NCBI GenBank assembly: GCA_001563325.1
Contig: LRSK01000036.1
Span: forward strand, 1-7,820
Length of the DNA stretch: 7,820 nt
Source of the DNA: Candidatus Thorarchaeota archaeon SMTZ1-83
GTDB taxonomy: Archaea; Asgardarchaeota; Thorarchaeia; Thorarchaeales; Thorarchaeaceae
Direction of reading: 5' to 3'
The position numbers and the translations under genes are program-made. Within the stretch, counting starts at the first letter, position 1. Each line of letters opens with the position of its first letter. The notes under the pieces were generated by a model. The model worked only from the letters and a program-made list of their open reading frames with translations. It was not told the DNA's origin and searched no databases. Of this stretch, positions 1 through 5,482 are shown one piece after another.

Positions 1-1526
1 TGGGCTCTCAACATCGACCAACCTCTTATGGGCATCTGGACTGCTGCTCCTCTCTGTCTCAGAACCGACCGCTCCGCTCGAAAATCTCCCCCTATAGCCG
101 CCGCATTGGCCGCTATAGCGCCAGCCGCTAAGCAGATGAATACGCAAGCAATTGGGACACCTAGAAGGTAGGGTAGTATTACTGGGCCTACGAAGAACAA
201 CAAGATTGAGATGGCGATGCTGGTGATAAGCACGAACGGTATGGCACTGATCACCTTTCCCTTCACGTAGTCGGCCATATTCGTGGCGGCCAGCTGTAGA
301 GTCATGAGGTTTCTACCTTCGTATACGGTTTCGTAGCCAGCAAAGTATACTCCGTATGAAACGGCAAAAGGCACCACGGCTGCCAAGATGAAATAGGGCG
401 TAAGCCCCATAGCATACTCCCCTACTGCGACGAAAGGCAGGACTAAGAAGATGACAAACCTGATTGGCCCCATCAAATATTGAGCAAGGACTCTTCCTTC
501 TCTGCGAATTGTCGAGATATTGTACCATATTGAAACACTAACGGTCTGATCAAACTTCATACCGGGAATGGGCTGAGGATTCCACGAAGTGTGGGTTTTA
601 CGCACATCCTTCGCAGACGTTCTCTTTGAACCAGATGCCAGCCAGCCACTGTAGTGTGCTAGCTCACTAACGTAGGAGTTGACGTAGGCAAGCAGAAGTC
701 CGAATGCGATGAAGAATAGGCCTACGAGTGCATCGACAGGATTGGGTGACACCCCTATCAGAATCCCGAGTGACAGAGTGCTGACAGGGTAGCCCGGAGA
801 GAAACGGGAAGAGAGTCCAAAGGAACGCGCTAGCTCAAACACCCATTCGAATACTCCCGCGCCGTCCGAGGTATAGAACGTGTAGTAGTACACTGCAGTG
901 GCTATGATGGCCAACGAACTTCCGAGGAACCAGCCAACCTGTTTGAGTGTTCGTCGACCCGCGAGAAGTCGAGAGAAGAACAGACCCAGTAGGCCACCAA
1001 ATGAAACCCCAATTGTTACAAGAGATAGAATAAGGACTGAAAAGATAAGAACGGAGAAACCTGCAAGCGGCGCATAGGAAGCAATACTCAGTCCTATGAA
1101 GACTGGGATGCCAATTCCTAGAAACAGCACCGCATTGTTGAGAATCACAACGATGGTCTTCTCGAGGAAGACTGTCCTCATCGTCAAGGGCATTGTGAGA
1201 AGATACTCCATCCTCTGGCTGTTACCTACAGTTGTGGCAGACACCATTATTGAGCCCAATAGGGAGATTATCAGAATGAAGTTGAAAAGTGTAGCACCAA
1301 TATCCAGATTGTCCAACAAGATTAGCGCGATTCTGCTCCACCCAAACAGCGGCACCACCGTCAAAATGGCCCAGATTATCACCACTCCGATTATCACTGC
1401 GAAGAGTAATGGCCGTAGGCGTTTGAAGGTACTCTCCTGCTCAGTACGTTTGCCGCCGGTTCTTCTGATTCTGAACAGCTGGTTGAGGTCTTGCCTCAGA
1501 AGTACAATCAAGTCGGTGAATGTCAG
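1..1526 (-). CDS. ABC-2 type exporter permease, partial (C-terminus beyond left edge)
   Basis: Integral membrane subunit of an ABC exporter, paired with the ATPase gene just upstream. Reading the minus strand from 1526 to 3 gives 508 codons with no stop. About ten hydrophobic segments are visible, near residues 40-60, 78-98, 127-148, 156-185, 198-216, 266-284, 355-372, 376-396, 428-448 and 453-477, with a polar loop at about 285-345. The cytosolic stretch EYLLTMPLTMRTVFLEK (107-123) is the coupling-type motif typical of ABC-2 exporters, and a diverged copy lies at 405-426. The head of the frame lacks ATG: a TAG directly precedes CTG at 1526, and TTG at 1511 is the next choice. CTG has GGGAGG nine bases upstream and overlaps the ATPase stop as CTGA, so I use it, with doubt. 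The first in-frame ATG is only at codon 94. The substrate cannot be told. Confidence is high for the class and lower for the start. Confidence 0.85.
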   Translation of the reverse strand, partial: MTFTDLIVLLRQDLNQLFRIRRTGGKRTEQESTFKRLRPLLFAVIIGVVIIWAILTVVPLFGWSRIALILLDNLDIGATLFNFILIISLLGSIMVSATTVGNSQRMEYLLTMPLTMRTVFLEKTIVVILNNAVLFLGIGIPVFIGLSIASYAPLAGFSVLIFSVLILSLVTIGVSFGGLLGLFFSRLLAGRRTLKQVGWFLGSSLAIIATAVYYYTFYTSDGAGVFEWVFELARSFGLSSRFSPGYPVSTLSLGILIGVSPNPVDALVGLFFIAFGLLLAYVNSYVSELAHYSGWLASGSKRTSAKDVRKTHTSWNPQPIPGMKFDQTVSVSIWYNISTIRREGRVLAQYLMGPIRFVIFLVLPFVAVGEYAMGLTPYFILAAVVPFAVSYGVYFAGYETVYEGRNLMTLQLAATNMADYVKGKVISAIPFVLITSIAISILLFFVGPVILPYLLGVPIACVFICLAAGAIAANAAAIGGDFRAERSVLRQRGAAVQMPIRGWSMLRA

Positions 1527-2290
1527 CTAGGAACGCCTCCCAGAAACTCAGCGATCTTCTGCATGTCCGGGCCACCAGTAAGTGAGAGGAATATCTCCTC
1601 TAGACTGCTCTGGCCCTTTGCCTGCAATCGTAGCTCCTTCATAGTACCCTCAGCTATCATGGTGCCCTCATTGATTATACCAATCCTATCACACATCTGC
1701 TCTGCAATCTCAAGAACATGAGTACTCATGAGTATCGTGGCGCCCTTTTTTCGTAGCCCGTTTAGAATCTCCTTTATCGTAGCCGCGCCTCTTGGGTCAA
1801 TACCGGCCTGTACTTCGTCAAGAATCAGGACTTTGGGCCCATGTATCAGAGCAGCGACAAGACTAATCTTCCTAGACATTCCTTTGGAGTAGGTTTCGAT
1901 TAGGTCGTCGCTGGCATCCCGGATATCGAGGAGTGTTAGGAGTTCCTCGATTTCCTCCTCACGCTCAGGGCCTCTTGGCATTCTCCATACGTCGCTAACA
2001 TAGTTCACATATTCCCACCCAGTGAGTCGCTCTGGTAGTATAGGCTCTTCAGGTACATAACCCATCACTCGCTTGGCTGCCACAATATCCGTCTTGATGT
2101 CATGGCCAAGGACTCTGGCAGTGCCTTCTGTGGGCTTCAGTATGCCTAGAAGCATTCTCATGGTAGTGGACTTGCCAGACCCATTGGGTCCTAGCAGCCC
2201 ATAGATCTCTCCTGTCGCCACCTTGAAGCTCAGGTCCTTCACAGCCGTGAACTCGCTGAACATCTTTGTCAGTCCTAATGACTCAATCAT
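1523..2290 (-). CDS. ABC transporter ATP-binding protein (ABC-2 / DrrA-like class)
   Basis: Cytosolic ATPase that powers the adjacent permease. The 255-residue product has Walker A GPNGSGKST (34-42), a Q-loop region YVPEEP in which glutamate stands where glutamine is usual (about 78-83), a signature motif YSKGM (134-138) instead of LSGGQ, Walker B VLILDE (154-159), D-loop GIDP (163-166) and switch histidine in MSTH (191). The C-terminal SLEEIFLSL (229-237) is characteristic of ATPases paired with ABC-2 permeases. After Walker B the usual DEP is DEV. I chose ATG at 2290 because MIESLGLTKMF matches the normal family N-terminus and AGTGAT lies four bases before it; GTG at 2299 would add three residues. 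Its stop overlaps the start region of the permease, so the two are one operon. Substrate unknown; drugs, lipids or peptides are all possible. Confidence 0.95.
   Translation of the reverse strand: MIESLGLTKMFSEFTAVKDLSFKVATGEIYGLLGPNGSGKSTTMRMLLGILKPTEGTARVLGHDIKTDIVAAKRVMGYVPEEPILPERLTGWEYVNYVSDVWRMPRGPEREEEIEELLTLLDIRDASDDLIETYSKGMSRKISLVAALIHGPKVLILDEVQAGIDPRGAATIKEILNGLRKKGATILMSTHVLEIAEQMCDRIGIINEGTMIAEGTMKELRLQAKGQSSLEEIFLSLTGGPDMQKIAEFLGGVPS
1536..1541 (-). promoter_or_regulatory. Ribosome binding site for the permease
   Basis: On the minus strand GGGAGG lies inside the last codons of the ATPase gene, nine bases before the CTG at 1526 and 24 bases before the TTG at 1511. The spacing favours CTG as the initiation codon and suggests that the two genes are translationally coupled. 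It remains possible that coupling alone positions ribosomes at the TTG. Confidence 0.5.
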
Positions 2291-2320
2291 GAGTATCACT
2301 GCTGACTCGAACTCGTATCG

Positions 2321-2327
2321 ATTTAAT
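2321..2327 (-). promoter_or_regulatory. Candidate TATA box of the ABC exporter operon
   Basis: The minus strand reads ATTAAAT, centred about 34 bases before the ATG at 2290 and 25 before the alternative GTG at 2299. With usual archaeal spacing, transcription would begin near 2297-2299, leaving a very short leader or none. A second AT-rich stretch (GATATAC on the minus strand, about 2333-2339) lies further out and could serve instead. Weak motif evidence only. Confidence 0.35.
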
Positions 2328-2355
2328 GGTTGGTATATCTGTTCTTACCGAAGTC

Positions 2356-2363
2356 ATTATTAA
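2356..2363 (+). promoter_or_regulatory. Candidate TATA box of the lipoate ligase gene
   Basis: ATTATTAA is centred 27-28 bases before the ATG at 2387, the same distance seen for the TATA box ahead of the sugar kinase. No purine-rich ribosome binding site precedes the ATG. Together these suggest a leaderless transcript starting at or next to the start codon. It shares a 96-base divergent intergenic region with the ABC exporter operon. Confidence 0.45.
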
Positions 2364-2386
2364 CCAACAGACATGGTTGCCCGGCC

Positions 2387-3481
2387 ATGACTGTCGAAAC
2401 ATGGCGACTGCTAGACCTTGGACCCATTGACCCGTTGGAAACCCAGACAATCTACGACATGATTGCTCAGGGGATAACCGAAGGGCATTCGGAGAACACG
2501 CTCATAATCTGTTGGCCTGCCGAACCATTGGTGAGTCTTGGATATTTCCAAGAGATAGAGAAGGATATTGATTTGGAGTTCTGCCAGAAGAACAACATCG
2601 TCGTTACCCGCCGCGTGATAGGCGGAGGCGGCGTCTACCTAGATGATGGTCAGATGTTCTACCAGCTCATTCATAGAACAGACAGTCCTAATTCGCCCAG
2701 AAACATAGATGCATACTATCGAAAGTTCCTGAAACCTCCTGTTCAGGCCTATAGGAATCTGGGAATTGATGCCGAATTCAAGCCCGTAAATGACATACAG
2801 GTCGAGGGACGAAAAATCTCCGGAAACGGCGCCGGCGATGTGGGCGATGCGAGAATACTGACTGGGAACCTGATCTTTGACTTCAACTACGACATGATGG
2901 TGAAGGTTCTCAAGGTCCCAGATGAAAAGTTCCGCGACAAGCTCGCCCAAGGACTGAGGGAGAGGCTTTCGACGATTAAGAGAGAAACTGGCAAGACCTT
3001 TGACAGAGAAGAGGTGAAGAAGGATCTTCTCAGATTGTTCGAGGAAATCCTGGGAGTCAAGCTTGTGAAAGGCGAATTGACGGATTGGGAGAAACAACGT
3101 ATGAATGAGCTTCGACCAAAATATCTGTCAGACGAGTGGCTCCACTGGCGGTCCGGAGGCAGGTTGGACGCAAGAACTGTGAGAATTTCCGCGACAGCAG
3201 CCATCGGTACAGCCAACTTCAAGGCACCTGGTGGGCTCATTAGGGTCACCGTGGAAGAAGTCAATGAGAAGATCAAGGACATTGTCCTAAGTGGCGACTT
3301 CTTCATGTTGCCTCACGATTCCATTGCAGAAGTAGAGAAGGCGCTCATCGGAACAAAGCCAGGCACTGACGAAGTGCTCTCAAGAATCGTAGAGGCCTAT
3401 GAGAAGCACTCAATAGAATCACCTGGAGTAACACCTGAGGATTTCCACACTGCTATCAAGATGGCATTAAAGTCCAAGTAG
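2387..3481 (+). CDS. lplA: Lipoate-protein ligase A with fused C-terminal accessory domain
   Basis: Activates lipoate with ATP and attaches it to a lysine of lipoyl-domain proteins, such as 2-oxoacid dehydrogenase E2 subunits or glycine-cleavage H protein, in the cytosol. The 364-residue product has the catalytic fold over about 1-225: RRVIGGGGVY (75-84, the usual RRxSGGGxVY), NDIQVEGRKISGNG (135-148) with presumed catalytic Lys143, and TGNLIFDFN (159-167). Residues about 240-364 match the LplB-like accessory domain needed for lipoate activation, with GGLIRVTVEE (282-291) and SGDFF (302-306). In Thermoplasma these two parts are separate genes; here they are one chain, as in E. coli. ATG at 2387 is preferred because ETWRLLDLG begins the family fold; an upstream start at 2330 would add 19 residues that overlap the promoter. 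A related octanoyl- or lipoyl-transferase role is less likely given the accessory domain. Confidence 0.93.
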   Translation: MTVETWRLLDLGPIDPLETQTIYDMIAQGITEGHSENTLIICWPAEPLVSLGYFQEIEKDIDLEFCQKNNIVVTRRVIGGGGVYLDDGQMFYQLIHRTDSPNSPRNIDAYYRKFLKPPVQAYRNLGIDAEFKPVNDIQVEGRKISGNGAGDVGDARILTGNLIFDFNYDMMVKVLKVPDEKFRDKLAQGLRERLSTIKRETGKTFDREEVKKDLLRLFEEILGVKLVKGELTDWEKQRMNELRPKYLSDEWLHWRSGGRLDARTVRISATAAIGTANFKAPGGLIRVTVEEVNEKIKDIVLSGDFFMLPHDSIAEVEKALIGTKPGTDEVLSRIVEAYEKHSIESPGVTPEDFHTAIKMALKSK

Positions 3482-3484
3482 TCA

Positions 3485-3498
3485 ACTCGATATAGAGT
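3485..3498. repeat. Short inverted repeat just after the lipoate ligase stop
   Basis: ACTC-GATATA-GAGT forms a 4-base inverted repeat four bases after the lplA stop codon. It contains a second TATA-like core resembling the one 29 bases downstream. It may be a minor regulatory site or chance; it has no T-rich tail that would make it a convincing terminator. Confidence 0.25.
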
Positions 3499-3515
3499 GG
3501 TTAAGAGTTGCCAAC

Positions 3516-3530
3516 GCCTATATAGTAGGC
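3516..3530 (+). promoter_or_regulatory. TATA box within a short inverted repeat, promoter of the sugar kinase
   Basis: GCCTA-TATAG-TAGGC is a perfect 5-base inverted repeat with a 5-base spacer. It contains TATATA at 3519-3524, centred 27-28 bases before the ATG at 3549. A slightly wider overlapping pair, TTGCC (3508-3512) and GGCAA (3528-3532), is also present. The spacing predicts a leaderless mRNA, and no ribosome binding site precedes the ATG. The dyad over the TATA box could be a repressor operator, but that is inference. Confidence 0.6.
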
Positions 3531-3548
3531 AATCTCATTCAGAAACCG

Positions 3549-4622
3549 ATGCGGAGCTTTCGAGTGCGGGCTCCAGGTAGAATCTGTATGTTCGGGGAAC
3601 ACAGTGACTATCTTGGGCTGCCAGTCATTCCAGCGGCTATCGACTTGAGCATCTCCATAGAGGCAAGACCGAGAGATGATAGTGAGATTCACGTCAATTA
3701 CCCGGACATAGATGACAGTGATGTGTTCTCTATCGACACTGAGGTCAAGTACAGACACCGACGAGACTATCTAAGAAGTGCATTCAATCTTCTCTTCAGA
3801 CGCGGCATCAAGCCAGACCATGGGTGGAGCCTTCGAGTCACCGGCAACATCCCAATCGCGGCCGGGCTATCGAGCTCATCAGCTTTGTCTGTTGCTTCAG
3901 TGATGACTTTCTCGACAATGGCAGGCTTTGAGCTTCAAGTGCAAGACCTCGCGGAAACAGCATACAATGCAGAAGTTATCGAGTTCGGAGAGAGCGGAGG
4001 AATGATGGACCATTTCGCTTCTGCGTTTGGGCGAATCATACATGTGGACTGCGGATTATCATATGAAACCAAGCGTTTGCCTGCCGTTGTAGAAGGTTTG
4101 GTCATAGGTGACTCTCTGGAGCAGAAAGGGGACACGGTTGGAGATCTCAGGAGAATCAGGACAGAGATTGAGAATGGATACAATATACTCTCCAACCTGA
4201 TTCCAGGGTTTGATCAGAGAACAACTCCTAGGGATGAAGTGTTTGCAGTTTCAGCAGAGAACAATGTCGAATCGATTTCGATGGCAAAGACCACACTTCT
4301 GAATAGGGACATCACTCGACATGCCTTCCAGTTGCTTAGGACCGACCGACCAGACCCGCGAGAAGTGGGAAATCTGATTGACCAGCATCACCACCTCCTT
4401 AAGACGGTCCTGAAGAGGTCGACCCCGAAGATAGAGAGAATGATTGACGCAGCGAGAGCTGCAGGTGCGCTGGGCTGTAAAATCAACGGCAGCGGAGGGG
4501 GAGGGACTATGCTGGCGCTTGCACCAGGAAAGGAAATGGAGGTGGCCCAGGCGATAAGAGGCGCAGGAGGGCGGCCATATCATGTCAAGATTGGGTCTGG
4601 AGCAGAGATAGAAGAGGTTTAG
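3549..4622 (+). CDS. GHMP-family sugar kinase, galactokinase-like
   Basis: Cytosolic kinase that transfers phosphate from ATP to a sugar, probably at C1 as in galactokinase. The 357-residue protein has the galactokinase-type first motif APGRICMFGEHSDYLG (8-23), with Arg11, Glu17, His18 and Asp20 in the positions of sugar-binding and catalytic residues. The ATP-binding GHMP motif is PIAAGLSSSSA (102-112). GGMMDHFASAFG (150-161) carries Asp154, the equivalent of the catalytic aspartate, and the third motif is KINGSGGGGT (311-320). Length fits the family. The third motif is richer in glycine than the usual galactokinase form, so a related sugar such as N-acetylgalactosamine or arabinose cannot be excluded. 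Its promoter suggests a single-gene leaderless transcript. No galactose-pathway neighbours (uridylyltransferase, epimerase) are present, so the substrate rests on motifs alone. Confidence 0.88.
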   Translation: MRSFRVRAPGRICMFGEHSDYLGLPVIPAAIDLSISIEARPRDDSEIHVNYPDIDDSDVFSIDTEVKYRHRRDYLRSAFNLLFRRGIKPDHGWSLRVTGNIPIAAGLSSSSALSVASVMTFSTMAGFELQVQDLAETAYNAEVIEFGESGGMMDHFASAFGRIIHVDCGLSYETKRLPAVVEGLVIGDSLEQKGDTVGDLRRIRTEIENGYNILSNLIPGFDQRTTPRDEVFAVSAENNVESISMAKTTLLNRDITRHAFQLLRTDRPDPREVGNLIDQHHHLLKTVLKRSTPKIERMIDAARAAGALGCKINGSGGGGTMLALAPGKEMEVAQAIRGAGGRPYHVKIGSGAEIEEV

Positions 4623-4623
4623 T

Positions 4624-5445
4624 CTACTTCGCAAGTGGATGTTTGGGTTCCTCTCCACGACAATCGATGCCGATAGCATCACAGACTGCATATCTGTGGT
4701 TGTATCCTGCAATATGCAGTGGGGCATCCCCGAGTTCTCTGTCAACAGTCATAGCCCCAGTACAGGGATACGCGTGGTGCGATTTGGCGATTGTGTCAAA
4801 GAGAACATCCAAGTCATCCACATCAAGGCCCCGCACCTTCTGAGATACGTACCAGGCGCAGCCGCATGGTGAAGAACGCATCACAGCAATCTCGCTTATT
4901 CTTCCATCCTTGACATCAGCCTCAAAGACTGGGTGGCCGATCTTGTATCTGTCTATGAATTCGTCAATCAGCTTCCCCTCTCCATGAGTGAGCGTACAGA
5001 AAGGCTTAGGGAATGCATACTCGATTCCTGCGTTGTCCAGAGTTTCTTTGACTTGTTCACGCAGGCCGGGTGGCACCCATTGTGGATCCTCTACCGGTAC
5101 AATCACAGCCCCAGCGTTCATTCTGTCAGCTAGAACGTCTGCTGATGCGATTAAGTCATGATGAACACCGACAAGCATCAGAACATCGCACTCTTTCAGC
5201 TTGGTTCCTTCTAGCATCTCCATCGGATCATCATACATCTTCGTGGCTGGCGCATCCACACGATACATCCCAACGATGTCGCCCACGAATGTCCCATAGC
5301 CGACTCTGCAATCGCCGCAAGTGGGAGCACACCCATCACAGAATGTTTTGAAGTTGATGAGATTCCCTAGCACACGTTCTGCAAAGACATCTCTGTATAT
5401 AGTCCCCAGGTGCATAGTGACCACCCATGTAACACGGGTCTTCAC
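4624..5445 (-). CDS. DUF166 family protein, cysteine-rich, function unknown
   Basis: Recognised as a DUF166-type protein; no function is established. From GTG at 5445 it has 273 residues. The N-terminus TRVTWVVT (3-10) looks like a first beta strand. A C-x2-C-x3-C-x2-C cluster follows (Cys36, 39, 43, 46). Further cysteines include CGC (194-196) and PCTG (227-230), making eleven in all, which suggests metal or iron-sulfur binding. Middle segments such as DVLMLVGVHHD and AVIVPVEDPQWVP look like alternating strands and helices. The start is uncertain: GTG at 5457 adds four residues, and ATG at 5415 has GGTGG five bases upstream but would remove the first strand. It begins 37 bases after the formiminotransferase-cyclodeaminase stop, so it is probably the last gene of the folate operon. 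I recall some archaeal annotations calling such proteins thymidylate synthase, but I cannot verify this. Confidence 0.82.
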   Translation of the reverse strand: MKTRVTWVVTMHLGTIYRDVFAERVLGNLINFKTFCDGCAPTCGDCRVGYGTFVGDIVGMYRVDAPATKMYDDPMEMLEGTKLKECDVLMLVGVHHDLIASADVLADRMNAGAVIVPVEDPQWVPPGLREQVKETLDNAGIEYAFPKPFCTLTHGEGKLIDEFIDRYKIGHPVFEADVKDGRISEIAVMRSSPCGCAWYVSQKVRGLDVDDLDVLFDTIAKSHHAYPCTGAMTVDRELGDAPLHIAGYNHRYAVCDAIGIDCRGEEPKHPLAK

Positions 5446-5482
5446 CTGCTGCTGCACTAAAGGTTGGTGGTTGGGGATGAAT

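Noticed and set aside
313..528. Minus-strand open frame of 71 codons
   Set aside because: Out of frame inside the permease gene; no family resemblance.
1..1526. Permease as a pseudogene, because it lacks an ATG near its head
   Set aside because: The frame is uninterrupted for 508 codons with well-spaced membrane segments and family motifs; an alternative start explains the missing ATG.
1096..1530. Plus-strand open frame of 144 codons
   Set aside because: It lies antisense to the permease, which has a continuous membrane-protein frame on the minus strand; the plus-strand product has no recognisable domain.
2330..2386. Nineteen-codon upstream extension of the lipoate ligase
   Set aside because: It covers the likely TATA box and adds residues not typical of the family; the ATG at 2387 fits the fold start.
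3485..3498. Inverted repeat as a transcription terminator for lplA
   Set aside because: Only four base pairs in the arms and no T-rich run afterwards.
4251..4745. Minus-strand open frame of 164 codons across the sugar kinase and DUF166 ends
   Set aside because: Shadow of two well-supported genes in other frames; no domain signal.
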